Source: Methylobacter sp. (GTDB lineage: Bacteria; Pseudomonadota; Gammaproteobacteria; Methylococcales; Methylomonadaceae). From it: a stretch of DNA of 64,000 bases. Positions 43,607 through 52,861 of the stretch are shown here, piece after piece (the stretch's first letter is position 1; every line of letters begins with the position of its first letter). The position numbers and the translations under genes were made by a program. The notes under the pieces were generated by a model, which did not search any database, was not told where the DNA came from, and was given only the letters and a program-made list of their open reading frames with translations. The stretch spans positions 124,001 to 188,000 of the forward strand of contig NZ_JAUXVR010000006.1 in assembly GCF_030680395.1 (NCBI RefSeq). Direction: 5' to 3'.

Positions 43607-44512
43607 TTAGTCTTTCCGGTTAGTGATGCCATGCGGCACATGTGCCGCAGTAACATGCCGGGCGGCAGACTCACAATGACCTTTTTGATCATCAAAGAAA
43701 ATATCCGCACCGAATGCTTTCAAAAAAGCGCCTTTGTCTATGCCGCCCAAAAACAGCGCTTCATCAATACGAATACCCCAAGCTCTTAATGTTCTGACTA
43801 CCCGCTCATGAGCCGGAGCGGCTCGGGCGGTCACTAATGCCGTTCTTATGGGCGACGATTGGGGGTCAAACTGCATTTGGATATGATGCAGGGCACTTAA
43901 AAAGTCCTTAAAAGGCCCGCCCGGCAAGAGCTTTTTAGCTTCATTACGCTCATTTTCGGTAAATACATCCAGGCCGCGCTGTTGATAGATCCGTTCCGAC
44001 TCATCCGAAAATAATACCGAATCACCATCAAAAGCGATGCGCAGCTGATCGGAATGATGCGTCATGGAAGGCCCGCAAAGAATAGTCGCCGCTGCAAAAC
44101 CCGCACACAGAGCCTTAGCCACATCATCGGCATTGGTTGATAAAAACAAATGCGCACCGAATGCAGGAATGTAACTGTATGGAGATACGCCGCTGGTGAA
44201 TGCCGCGCGGATGATTTTCAACTGGTAATGAGCAATGGAATTAAAAATTCTTAACCCCGTATCAGCGCTATTTTGTGATAACAGGATAATTTCGACCAGA
44301 GGATCATCGGGGCAGCTGTCATTTAGGCTCAAAAACTTTTTGACCAGGACGAAGCCGTAGCCCGGCTCCAAAGTTTCATCTTCATGTTCTATTTGATAAC
44401 GGCAAAAAGCTTCCTTGCCTTGCGTTTCAAATATCGCATGCGATTCATCCAGATTGAACAGCGCTCTGGATGAGACCGCTACAACAAGTTTTTTCTCTCT
44501 CATAACCGGCAT
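43607..44512 (-). CDS. 5'-nucleotidase (NT5C1-like)
   Basis: A 301-residue protein of the cytosolic 5'-nucleotidase family found in animals (NT5C1) and scattered bacteria. The acidic metal site is in IAFDGDSVLFSDESE, and other family parts are AVSSRALFNLDESH at the start and IFFDDQKGHCESAA near the end. It dephosphorylates nucleoside monophosphates such as AMP. It is convergent with epmB (1 base apart) and lies 5 bases after the acidic SPOR protein's stop, so it may share its transcript. Confidence 0.85.
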   Translation of the reverse strand: MPVMREKKLVVAVSSRALFNLDESHAIFETQGKEAFCRYQIEHEDETLEPGYGFVLVKKFLSLNDSCPDDPLVEIILLSQNSADTGLRIFNSIAHYQLKIIRAAFTSGVSPYSYIPAFGAHLFLSTNADDVAKALCAGFAAATILCGPSMTHHSDQLRIAFDGDSVLFSDESERIYQQRGLDVFTENERNEAKKLLPGGPFKDFLSALHHIQMQFDPQSSPIRTALVTARAAPAHERVVRTLRAWGIRIDEALFLGGIDKGAFLKAFGADIFFDDQKGHCESAARHVTAAHVPHGITNRKD

Positions 44513-44517
44513 CAGCT

Positions 44518-47466
44518 CTAGTTATCACTTACCCAAACTGAATCCAAATTAAGTGTCTGTTTTAACCTATCCGTATTGGAAAACGCTTCCGCTTTGCTTT
44601 TAAAGCCCCCGACTCGCAGTCGGTACATTGTTGTATTCTTTTCACGGACCGGAATTACTTCAGCAAAAACACCCAGGCGTGCAAATTCAGCCGCTTTGCT
44701 TTTGGCAAACCATTCCTGTTTGAATGCCACCAGATTTACCCCCCACTTGGCGGCAGCAGTTGTTGTTTGCTTGCTTGGCTTTATAGATTCCTCTTTAACA
44801 ACAGTTTTCGGCGGTGTTATTGGTTTGGCCGGCACTGCCTCAGGTTCAGTTTTGGCAGGCACGGTTTCAGGCACAGCCTCTACTTTAACAGGCGTTGCCT
44901 CATGCTTGGCTCTCTCTTTGGTCGGCGCAATCCCATGTACATTTTCTTCTTTAGCCGGTGCATGCTCATGCACCGCTTCAACCTTAACAGATTCAGCAAC
45001 CAATGGTTTCAAAGGCATCTTTCCTTCCGCCCCTCCCATTTTGACCTGTAACATGTCAAGCGCCTTACTTACCATATCCTGTTTTGCCACAATATCAGAT
45101 ACTTTGTTATTTAATAAATCAACAGGAAACTGGGCATTTTCTTTGAGCTGCGTTATAAATCCATAGACCTGATGATTCAACTGCACAACAGAATTCATCA
45201 CCGCGTTAATTTCTTCATTAGGATTATTTTCAACACTTTTTGCCAAGCCTGCCTCAAGGGTTGAAATCTGTTCAGTTAATTTTGAAACTTCAGACTTTGC
45301 ACCATAAGTCATTACACCCAATCCAGCTGCTGCGCTTAACGCAACAGCACCGAACCCCAATGCTATGTAACTGAAGAGTTTTGCTTTTTTAACTTTATTT
45401 TCAGCGTCTTCCAACTGCTTTTTAATATCTTCCTGTTCAAAGCCCAAAGGACTCGTCTTTGCGCTTTCAATATCGTCTATAGCTGTATCGGCAGCCTGTT
45501 TCGGTTGAGATTCGAAAATCGCTTCGTCGTCACCGGGCGATTTGAACCCCGATATTTCCGGCTCAAAAGCTTGGACGACTTCATCGTCGTCCAAGAAATC
45601 AGTGTCGCCAAAAGCATCGGTCAAGTCATCGTCTTTAACACCTGAATTACTTCCTATATTAGACATTTCCATATCCGCAGTGATATCGAAATCAGGCAAA
45701 AGAAAATCATCTTCATCTTGAATTGATTGCTCTGTCTCTGCTAACTGATCCGCCTCTGTCTCCCTGGAAAAATCGTCACTCACTTCATCCAATTGAAAAA
45801 AGTCGTTAATTTCACTTAAATCCGCGTCATCGCCAAACACATCTTTCTTCTCGACTGTTTGCTCTAACCCATCCTCCACATCAAAATCGGAATCCATGAG
45901 CAGACTGTCAATGCCATTTTCATCACGCTGCAAATCATTAAATGATTGTTCGACTGCTGCCTGCTGTCCCTGATTGGATGCGCTTAAATCCGTTTCAGCC
46001 TGAACCGGCTCATCAGCCTCGTCATCCTGAATCAGATCCGATTCGTCGAAATCATCGCCAAAGCCGGAAAAATCATCAATTTCATCCGACAAACCCGCAT
46101 TATCAACAAACTCATCCGATTCCCCGACCGTTTGTTCTAACGCATTTCCCGAATCAAAACCGGCATCGGAGAGTAAGTTTTCGATGGCATCTTCATCATG
46201 GGAGGGTTGCCCAACTACTGCCTGCTGTTCCTGATTGGATGCGCTTAAATCCGTTTCAGCCTGAACCGGCTCATCAGCCTCGTCATCCTGAATCAGATCC
46301 GATTCGTCGAAATCATCGCCAAAGCCGGAAAAATCATCAATTTCATCCGACAAACCCGCATCACCAACAAACTCATTCGATTCCCCAACCGTTTGCTCTA
46401 ACGCATTTCCCGAATCAAAATCGGCATCGGAGAGTAAGCTCTCGATGGCATCTTCATCATGGGAGGGTTGTTCGACGGCTGCCTGCTGTCCCTGATTGGA
46501 TGCGATTAAATCCGTTTCAGCCTGAACCGGTTCATCAGCCTCGTCATCCTGAATCAGATCCGATTCGTCGAAATCATCATTAAGGCTGGAAAACTCATCA
46601 ATTTCATCAGACAAGCCAACAGCATCAACATGCGTGGCCAAGTTTTCTGTACCTTGTTCAGACTCATCAATTTCTACCGGAATTATGTCCGGTTCATTGA
46701 AATCACTAAAGTCCGAAAAATCATCCAGTTCTTCATCCGTACCAATATCATCCTCTACATCTGATTCTTCAATGCCCGCCATAGCCGAAACCGGCGCTTC
46801 AACCTCACCCTCATGAAGCATATCCGATTCTTCAACATCATCAATTTCGCCGGGTAAATCTACATCATCAGCAAGCGAGGATAGACTCTCCATAATCAGC
46901 TCAGGCTCATCATCAACTTCTTCAACTGCGACCGTGCGTGCTGAGTCCTGCAGAACCATTTCCGGCTCGTTGAAATCACTAAAATCAGAAAAATCGGAGA
47001 AATCATCCAACTCTTCAAGCGCATTAACATCATCCTCGGTTACTTGCTTTAACGCATCATCCGCATCAAATCCGGCATTCATCAACAATCTGTCAATGGC
47101 ATCTTCGTCATCCTGACGCTCATTTGACGAAGCAAGAAACGAATCGCCTATAGTCTGTTCTAACTCCATAGCTGCCTGAGTTTTTTCCGGTTCGTGGAAA
47201 TCATCTCCAAAGTCGTCAAAACCTAAAAAGTCATCAAGCTCATCATGTAAGTCGATATCTTTCACGACATCCGCGTCTTTTTTCAGTTCTGATTGTATTA
47301 ATGCATCATCCGAATCAAAACCGGCATTCATCAGCAATCTATCAATAGTATCTTCATCGTCCTGAAACTCATTCATTGGGGCAAGAGAAGATTCCGCATC
47401 GTCCAGCATGGCATCCAAATCAACATCGAGATTATTGCGTTTTTCTTTTGATTTTTTATCAGTCAT
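44518..47466 (-). CDS. Giant acidic repeat protein with membrane anchor and SPOR domain
   Basis: From MTDKKSKEKRNNLD the product has about 982 residues. Residues 1 to about 640 are extremely acidic and repetitive, built on short units DEDAIDRLLMNAGFD and DEIDDFSGFGDDFDESDLI. Three copies of an 87-residue block are nearly identical. A single membrane helix follows (LFSYIALGFGAVALSAAAGL), then a coiled-coil stretch, a Pro/Ala/Lys-rich linker with AP(V/A)K repeats, and a C-terminal SPOR domain (KWGVNLVAFKQEWF ... YRLRVGGFKSKAEAF). The topology puts the acidic part in the cytoplasm and SPOR in the periplasm on septal peptidoglycan. The layout recalls FimV/DamX-like polar or division proteins but is not a clear member. 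A role at the cell pole or septum is inferred. Confidence 0.85.
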   Translation of the reverse strand: MTDKKSKEKRNNLDVDLDAMLDDAESSLAPMNEFQDDEDTIDRLLMNAGFDSDDALIQSELKKDADVVKDIDLHDELDDFLGFDDFGDDFHEPEKTQAAMELEQTIGDSFLASSNERQDDEDAIDRLLMNAGFDADDALKQVTEDDVNALEELDDFSDFSDFSDFNEPEMVLQDSARTVAVEEVDDEPELIMESLSSLADDVDLPGEIDDVEESDMLHEGEVEAPVSAMAGIEESDVEDDIGTDEELDDFSDFSDFNEPDIIPVEIDESEQGTENLATHVDAVGLSDEIDEFSSLNDDFDESDLIQDDEADEPVQAETDLIASNQGQQAAVEQPSHDEDAIESLLSDADFDSGNALEQTVGESNEFVGDAGLSDEIDDFSGFGDDFDESDLIQDDEADEPVQAETDLSASNQEQQAVVGQPSHDEDAIENLLSDAGFDSGNALEQTVGESDEFVDNAGLSDEIDDFSGFGDDFDESDLIQDDEADEPVQAETDLSASNQGQQAAVEQSFNDLQRDENGIDSLLMDSDFDVEDGLEQTVEKKDVFGDDADLSEINDFFQLDEVSDDFSRETEADQLAETEQSIQDEDDFLLPDFDITADMEMSNIGSNSGVKDDDLTDAFGDTDFLDDDEVVQAFEPEISGFKSPGDDEAIFESQPKQAADTAIDDIESAKTSPLGFEQEDIKKQLEDAENKVKKAKLFSYIALGFGAVALSAAAGLGVMTYGAKSEVSKLTEQISTLEAGLAKSVENNPNEEINAVMNSVVQLNHQVYGFITQLKENAQFPVDLLNNKVSDIVAKQDMVSKALDMLQVKMGGAEGKMPLKPLVAESVKVEAVHEHAPAKEENVHGIAPTKERAKHEATPVKVEAVPETVPAKTEPEAVPAKPITPPKTVVKEESIKPSKQTTTAAAKWGVNLVAFKQEWFAKSKAAEFARLGVFAEVIPVREKNTTMYRLRVGGFKSKAEAFSNTDRLKQTLNLDSVWVSDN
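45950..46620 (-). repeat. 261-base tandem repeats inside the acidic SPOR gene
   Basis: The 20-base stretch starting GTCATCCTGAATCAGATCCG recurs at 46021, 46282 and 46543, exactly 261 bases (87 codons) apart each time, within long near-identical units. Sequence identity at DNA level is very high, so copies arose recently or are kept alike by recombination. The number of units is likely to vary between strains. Confidence 0.9.
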
Positions 47467-47633
47467 ATTCGGGCTCGGTAATGAGTTGTAAGATAACCAC
47501 AAAGTTTAAATGCAGCGCTCAGTGTTTATCGACAGAAGAACAATTTTAATCATTCTAATACCAAATAAACTTAATGTTCATCAAGTTTCAGCCATTTAAT
47601 GCTAAACTTTCAAAAAAACTTCTAAGAAAAAAA

Positions 47634-48158
47634 ATGCAACTAGCTATCACAGCCTTAGGCAACCATCAGATTAAATTTATTGCCGAAATATTACCCGCCG
47701 TGCGCGACTGTAAATGTAATATTTTGGAAATAAGATCATCCCGCCTCGCTCAGTCTACTGCGGCATACCTGCTTATTCAGGGCAATTGGAACCAAATTGC
47801 CAAGTTTGAAAGTACTCTGGACATTATCCAGAGACGACTGGACATCAAAATCCACACCTTACGGCCTGACCAAAAAGACAAGATCAAAGAGTGCGTTCCC
47901 TACTCATTGGAAACAATATCCCTGGATCGCGATAATGTCACAGAATCCATTACTTCCTTTCTATTTGATCGCGAAATAGATATTGAAGAAATAACCGGCA
48001 GTTGCTATCAGGCGCCCTATATTCAAACATCAGTATTCTCGACCAAATTTGTAATTTTGATCCCGCCGCAACTTCACCTGTTATCGCTACGCGAGGAGTT
48101 CCTGGATTTTTGCGACCAGTTAAATATAGACGCCATTCTTGAACCCATAAAACGATAA
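47634..48158 (+). CDS. gcvR: GcvR-like protein with two ACT domains
   Basis: A 174-residue protein from MQLAITALGNHQIKFI. Two ACT-type domains (about 1-80 and 92-170) match the glycine cleavage system regulator GcvR. The pair gcvR-bcp is a common neighbourhood in gamma-proteobacteria, and bcp follows 8 bases later. An earlier frame-open start (47574) would add a basic leader unlike the family. The regulatory target in this organism is unknown, since gcvA or the glycine cleavage genes are not visible. Confidence 0.8.
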   Translation: MQLAITALGNHQIKFIAEILPAVRDCKCNILEIRSSRLAQSTAAYLLIQGNWNQIAKFESTLDIIQRRLDIKIHTLRPDQKDKIKECVPYSLETISLDRDNVTESITSFLFDREIDIEEITGSCYQAPYIQTSVFSTKFVILIPPQLHLLSLREEFLDFCDQLNIDAILEPIKR

Positions 48159-48166
48159 ACTTGATA

Positions 48167-48637
48167 ATGATAACTCTCGGTAACACTGTACCCGATTTTG
48201 AGGCTTCATCTACCGGCGATAAAACGGTAAAACTAAGCGACTACCAAGGTAAATACTTTATTATTTATTTTTACCCCAAAGACAATACGCCCGGTTGCAC
48301 TCAGGAAGGCCAAATTTTTCGCGATAACATCGACAAATTCACCGCATTCAATGCTGTCATAGTAGGCGTATCCCGTGATACTGTCCGTGTTCACGAAAGC
48401 TTTAAATGCAAACAGGAATTCCCTTTTGACCTGCTTTCAGATCCGGATGAAAAGCTGTGCCAACTGTTTGACGTTATCAAAATGAAAAACATGTACGGCA
48501 AGCAGGTGCGAGGCATCGAACGCAGCACTTTTCTAATTGACCCTCAAGGCGTACTTGTCCATGAATGGCGCAAAGTAAAAGTTAAAAGCCATTGCGAAGA
48601 AGTTCTACAGGCCTTACATGACCTTACAAGCAACTAA
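48167..48637 (+). CDS. bcp: Peroxiredoxin Bcp/PrxQ
   Basis: A 156-residue thioredoxin-fold peroxidase. The peroxidatic Cys is C44 in YPKDNTPGCTQEGQIF. The resolving Cys five residues later, typical of alpha-type PrxQ, is a Gln here, so the enzyme is either 1-Cys or uses a distant Cys (for instance in FKCKQEF or KLCQLFD). It reduces hydroperoxides. It is preceded by gcvR and followed by phoH. Confidence 0.93.
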   Translation: MITLGNTVPDFEASSTGDKTVKLSDYQGKYFIIYFYPKDNTPGCTQEGQIFRDNIDKFTAFNAVIVGVSRDTVRVHESFKCKQEFPFDLLSDPDEKLCQLFDVIKMKNMYGKQVRGIERSTFLIDPQGVLVHEWRKVKVKSHCEEVLQALHDLTSN

Positions 48638-48640
48638 ACT

Positions 48641-50056
48641 ATGAATATTCAAACATCGCCGGATAAAAAACTGTTTGTCCTGGACACCAACGTGCTGATG
48701 CACGATCCAGCATCCATCTTCCGTTTTAAGGAACATGACATTTTTATTCCGATGATTGTTCTGGAAGAACTCGATCATGCAAAAAAAGGCTTAACCGAAC
48801 TGGCACGCAATGTAAGACAGGTCAGCCGGTTTCTGGATGAATTAATCTGCGACGCCAACCAACAAACCATCAACGATGGCCTACCGTTGTCCAGCATAAA
48901 GCATGGACCGGGTATCGATACGGTTGACGGCGGACGCTTATATTTCCAGACCAGCGCCATGACCGCACTGCTGCCTGAAAGTATGCCCGGTAACATTGCC
49001 GACAACTCCATACTCAGAATCGTCTTGGCGCTCACCAAAAAACTGCCTGGAACCAACGTTATTCTGGTGTCAAAAGACATCAACATGCGCATCAAGGCAG
49101 CGACCTTGGAGTTGCTTGCCGAAGATTATCATAACGACCAGACCCTGGACGATATTGACCTGTTATACAGCGGCGCCATGGTATTGGAAAAAGATTTCTG
49201 GGAAGTGCATGGCACCAAAATGGAATCCTGGCAGGAAAAAAACCGCACTTTTTACAGACTGGAAGACCCTATCGTCAGCGAATGGTACCCCAACCAGTAT
49301 TTGTACATAGAAGACGAAACCAATTTTGAAGCTATCGTCAGGTCTTGCGACGGACAAATCGCAGTATTGGAACTGGCAAAGGATTACCGTGTAAAACATA
49401 ACAATGTATGGGGCATAACGGCGAAAAATCGGGAGCAGAACTTCGCTCTCAATGTCTTGTTAGATCCCAACATCGATTTTGTTACCTTACTGGGCACGGC
49501 GGGCACCGGAAAAACCCTGTTGGCCTTGGCCGCAGGACTTAACTTGACCCTGGAAAACAAAACCTACCAGGAAATCATCATGACCCGTGAAACCGTCCCT
49601 GTCGGCGAAGACATAGGCTTTTTGCCCGGTACCGAAGAAGAAAAAATGGCTCCGTGGATGGGCGCGTTAATCGATAACCTTGAACTGCTGGGTCAAAATG
49701 CGGAACACGGCGAATGGGAACAAAGCGCAACCAGCAACATCATTATGAACCGGGTCAAAATCAGGTCGCTTAACTTTATGCGCGGACGGACATTCCTCAA
49801 TCGCTTCCTGATCATTGATGAGGCTCAAAACCTGACTTCAAAACAGATGAAAACACTGATAACACGGGCAGGTCCCGGAACAAAAATCATCTGTATCGGC
49901 AACCTGTCGCAGATCGACACCCCTTATTTAACGGCGACAACCTCCGGACTCACTTATGTTGTAGACCGCTTTAAAACCTGGCCGCATGGAGCTCATATTA
50001 CCTTGCGGCGCGGCGAACGCTCGCGATTAGCCGATTACGCTTCAGATATTTTGTAA
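48641..50056 (+). CDS. PhoH family protein with N-terminal PIN domain
   Basis: A 471-residue PhoH2-type protein. A PIN nuclease domain is at about 8-145 (FVLDTNVLMHDPAS, DNSILRIVLAL, LVSKDINMRIKA) and a PhoH helicase-like ATPase at about 250-465 (Walker A LGTAGTGKTLLALAAG, Walker B RFLIIDEAQNLTSKQMKTL, IGNLSQIDTPYL). PhoH2 proteins unwind and cut RNA. It starts 3 bases after bcp. Confidence 0.93.
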   Translation: MNIQTSPDKKLFVLDTNVLMHDPASIFRFKEHDIFIPMIVLEELDHAKKGLTELARNVRQVSRFLDELICDANQQTINDGLPLSSIKHGPGIDTVDGGRLYFQTSAMTALLPESMPGNIADNSILRIVLALTKKLPGTNVILVSKDINMRIKAATLELLAEDYHNDQTLDDIDLLYSGAMVLEKDFWEVHGTKMESWQEKNRTFYRLEDPIVSEWYPNQYLYIEDETNFEAIVRSCDGQIAVLELAKDYRVKHNNVWGITAKNREQNFALNVLLDPNIDFVTLLGTAGTGKTLLALAAGLNLTLENKTYQEIIMTRETVPVGEDIGFLPGTEEEKMAPWMGALIDNLELLGQNAEHGEWEQSATSNIIMNRVKIRSLNFMRGRTFLNRFLIIDEAQNLTSKQMKTLITRAGPGTKIICIGNLSQIDTPYLTATTSGLTYVVDRFKTWPHGAHITLRRGERSRLADYASDIL

Positions 50057-50103
50057 ATAGTTGTCCATGAGTTGACGAGGACATAGTCCCCGCCACAAAG
50101 TCC

Positions 50104-51204
50104 TTAAAAATCCGTAGTCATACTATCATCGCCAATCCGTGGCCAGGCCGTCAGCACCGCCTTGACAACGGTCGCTAATGGAATTGCCAAAAATACGCCC
50201 CAAAAGCCCCACAAACCGCCAAAAAACAAAATGGCGACGATGATTGCGACGGCATGTAAATTAACCGCCTCGGAAAATAACACCGGCACTAATACGACGC
50301 CGTCCAGCGCCTGAATAATTGAGTATGCAATAACAACCCACATAAACTCATCGCCGCTTAATCCCCACTGAAAATAAGCAACCCCCAACACCGGGAAGGT
50401 AACCAGCGTTGCACCGATATAAGGAATAATGACCTGCAAGCCCATCAAAACAGCCAGCAGCATTGCATAATTCAGGCCCATTGCTGCGTAAGTTACATAA
50501 CTGACAGCCCAGAGTATAAAAACCTCGGCAAACTTGCCGCGCACATAATTGCCGATCTGTATATCGACCTCTTCCCAAACGCGCACGGTCAAACGTCTGT
50601 CCCTGGGCATAAACTGCAAAAACCAGGACACTAGCATCTGTTTGTCTTTTAAAAAGAAAAAGACCATCATCGGTACCAGGAACAGATAGATCATTACACT
50701 GACCAGTCCCACAACAGATGCGGCTGAACGCGACAATATATTTTGCCCGTAAGTTAACAATTCCCGCTGCACGGCAAACATCATCTGCTGAATTTTGCTT
50801 TCTGAAATAAATTGCGGATACATTTCCGGCAAGCTCATGATTCCGATTTGCGCCCTGTTAAGTATCTCCGGGATATGTTGAACGAGCTCGACGGCCTGTT
50901 GGGAAACTATTGGTATTAAATAAAACAATAAAAAACCCAAGCAAGCCATAAACACTGAAAATACCAGATAGATGGCCGGCAGACGCGGCATTTTCATGCT
51001 TTCAGCCTTGCTTACCAGACCTTCCAGCAAGTACGCCAACACGATTGACACGAAAACCGGCATTAACAGGTCAGACAATGAATAAATCAGCACAAAACTG
51101 ACAATCAGAATAATTGCCAACGCGACAGCCTGGGGATTTGGCAAAAAACGCTTAAAGGAGTCTCTTAGAAAACGTCGATTTATAGGTTGGGCTTGAGGTG
51201 TCAT
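50104..51204 (-). CDS. AI-2E family transporter (PerM-like)
   Basis: A 366-residue membrane protein of the AI-2E/PerM family with about eight helices, ILIVSFVLIYSLSDLLMPVF and SIVLAYLLEGLV early and a C-terminal hairpin LFFGGLWGFWGVFLAIPLAT with a conserved Pro. Members export autoinducer, act as Na+/H+ antiporters or have unknown roles, so the substrate is open. It converges on phoH with a short gap (47 bases) that contains no strong terminator. Confidence 0.88.
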   Translation of the reverse strand: MTPQAQPINRRFLRDSFKRFLPNPQAVALAIILIVSFVLIYSLSDLLMPVFVSIVLAYLLEGLVSKAESMKMPRLPAIYLVFSVFMACLGFLLFYLIPIVSQQAVELVQHIPEILNRAQIGIMSLPEMYPQFISESKIQQMMFAVQRELLTYGQNILSRSAASVVGLVSVMIYLFLVPMMVFFFLKDKQMLVSWFLQFMPRDRRLTVRVWEEVDIQIGNYVRGKFAEVFILWAVSYVTYAAMGLNYAMLLAVLMGLQVIIPYIGATLVTFPVLGVAYFQWGLSGDEFMWVVIAYSIIQALDGVVLVPVLFSEAVNLHAVAIIVAILFFGGLWGFWGVFLAIPLATVVKAVLTAWPRIGDDSMTTDF

Positions 51205-51626
51205 CGATAACCGGTATTTATTTTTATTTACGCCATTCTACATCCAATAAGGTGCTCGGCAGGAACTATAAAATCAATGGCAGGGTACAGCCAATATTCG
51301 GCTCTGTATATCCGATTCTTTTATTCGCCACGAAAGACAAGAAGCTTATGGTTTTATACGTATTTTTGATGTCTTGATGGCGCATCAATCTGCCTACTGA
51401 TTAGCAAGATGCTTCAGCTAGCGCCAAAAAGCTCGTCATTCTGGCAGGGATGCCGGAATCCAGTCACATGGATGTGAGACTATGGCTTGGCATCAAGCCT
51501 AAATCATGCCACAGCGGCATCGGAAAGTTACCATCCCTGGCTCTGGATACTGGCATCCCTGCCAGTATGACGGTGCTAGCTGAAGCAGCTTGCTAATCAA
51601 GATCCGCCTTAAATCTTAAACTAAGC
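51205..51626. other. Intergenic region dominated by a 200-base inverted element
   Basis: The 422 bases between the divergently placed permease and the ctaA end hold the inverted element at 51399-51598 (separate entry). The stretch 51205-51398 shows no gene or structure I can name. Confidence 0.6.
51399..51598. mobile_element. MITE-like 200-base inverted element
   Basis: Outer arms begin GATTAGCAAGATGCTTCAGC and end with the complement (GCTGAAGCAGCTTGCTAATC). Inner parts CGTCATTCTGGCAGGGATGCC and the complementary GGCATCCCTGCCAGTATGACG extend pairing to about 70 bases per side with a few mismatches and one 8-base insertion in the left arm. The centre (about 60 bases) is unpaired. No coding frame is inside. 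The core is shared with the palindrome at 7673-7705. This is a miniature inverted-repeat element; no clear target duplication is visible. Confidence 0.6.
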
Positions 51627-52643
51627 CTACTTTTTTGACGACTGCATGGATACAGGAGATGGAGCAATGACCGAGGCGTAATTCAGACAGCTGAAAAGAA
51701 AAAACTGCACACCGAAAATGAGATTGGCCATCAACAGGTGTATCGGTTGGGCAACCGGTGGCATGCCCAATCTGTCCAGGCTGATACCTGCAAGAATGGC
51801 CATAATTACCAAGGCGGCCAGAGATAATCCAATACGCCGTAACAAGCTTTTTTTATCGACAGACCGAACAATCTTCCAAGCTAACCAAAGATTGGTGAAT
51901 AAAATAATTGAGGAGAATGATCTGTGTATGTAAAAAATGACCGGAAAATCATCCCGCCAGTATTGGCGCTCGATATAAGCATAATTATGAGCAATAAAAT
52001 CCACCGCTTCCCTGACTTGGGTCCCCATAGCTACTTGTAACAGGGTCATGATCATTGCCGCGATCAAGACAATTCTAAATTTATCCGGCAGCGGCCGAAT
52101 ATCAATGAGGGCGATAACATCACGTTGCGAACGGGCAATCGTATAAATAAGCAATGCGACTATAAACAAAGCCAGCAACATGTGTAAGGTGATCATCAAG
52201 GGCTTGAGATTGCTTGCCACAACCGTAGAACCAAGCCATCCTTGAAAACCGACCAACAAAAACACACTGACCGCCAAGTAAAAAATGGTTTTGTCAGTTT
52301 TAAGATAAATACGCGATGACCAAGCCGTCAGCAAAATCAAAAATCCAATCGTCACACCGACCAGGCGATTGGTGTACTCGGTCCATGTTTTTACCGGGTT
52401 AAACTGGGTATTTTCATAACCACGCTCTGCATAAATCTGATGATAGTTGGCGGGTAGCTGGGACTCATCAGTAGGCGGCACCCACTGTCCAAAGCAAGTC
52501 GGCCAGTCGGGGCAGCCCATGCCTGAGCCGGAAGCCCTTACGATCCCTCCGACCAGGATGACAAAATAAACGGCAAAAATTGTAATGGTGCCCAATCGGC
52601 GAAAATGTGCGGCGGCTTCAGTATTAATCATAGTATTAAACAT
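51627..52643 (-). CDS. ctaA: Heme A synthase (CtaA/Cox15)
   Basis: A 338-residue membrane protein with eight predicted helices in two homologous four-helix halves. Heme-ligand His regions are NYHQIYAERGYENTQF with KTWTEYTNRLVGV, LMITLHMLLAL, FYIHRSFSSIIL and AQPIHLLMANL. GCPDWPTCFGQWVPP carries the typical Cys pair of the first loop. It oxidises heme O to heme A for cytochrome c oxidase. The last residues (APSPVSMQSSKK) are encoded by a copy of a dispersed repeat (51637-51669), so the C-terminal tail is repeat-derived. Confidence 0.9.
   Translation of the reverse strand: MFNTMINTEAAAHFRRLGTITIFAVYFVILVGGIVRASGSGMGCPDWPTCFGQWVPPTDESQLPANYHQIYAERGYENTQFNPVKTWTEYTNRLVGVTIGFLILLTAWSSRIYLKTDKTIFYLAVSVFLLVGFQGWLGSTVVASNLKPLMITLHMLLALFIVALLIYTIARSQRDVIALIDIRPLPDKFRIVLIAAMIMTLLQVAMGTQVREAVDFIAHNYAYIERQYWRDDFPVIFYIHRSFSSIILFTNLWLAWKIVRSVDKKSLLRRIGLSLAALVIMAILAGISLDRLGMPPVAQPIHLLMANLIFGVQFFLFSCLNYASVIAPSPVSMQSSKK
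51637..51669. repeat. Copy A of the ACTGTATGGATACAGGAGG repeat (inside ctaA 3' end)
   Basis: GACGACTGCATGGATACAGG continuing AGATGGAGCAATG matches the repeats at 57728-57759 and 60970-61016 with few differences. It overlaps the last codons of ctaA, so the repeat has been incorporated into the reading frame. Confidence 0.6.
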
Positions 52644-52861
52644 TTTTAGGAGAGCATGCTTCGGGCAATTTCCAATATTTCAGTGTTAGCGGAAAATCCG
52701 GGCTTGGTAAGAGGGTAGAACAAATCATTCACCCTTTTCGCAGGGTACAATTTTTCCAGCAATTTAGGCTATCCCTAAGTTCCGGAATATTCCCGGTTAG
52801 CGTGCGTAACGTAAGTAAATTGCATTCTCGGGGCATCTTTTGATAAAAATACACGCCAAAA

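Noticed and set aside
45942-46583. A 213-codon plus-strand open frame rich in His, Pro, Arg and Asn
   Set aside because: It is the complement of the acidic tandem repeats of the SPOR protein; its composition mirrors Asp/Glu codons and it repeats every 87 codons.
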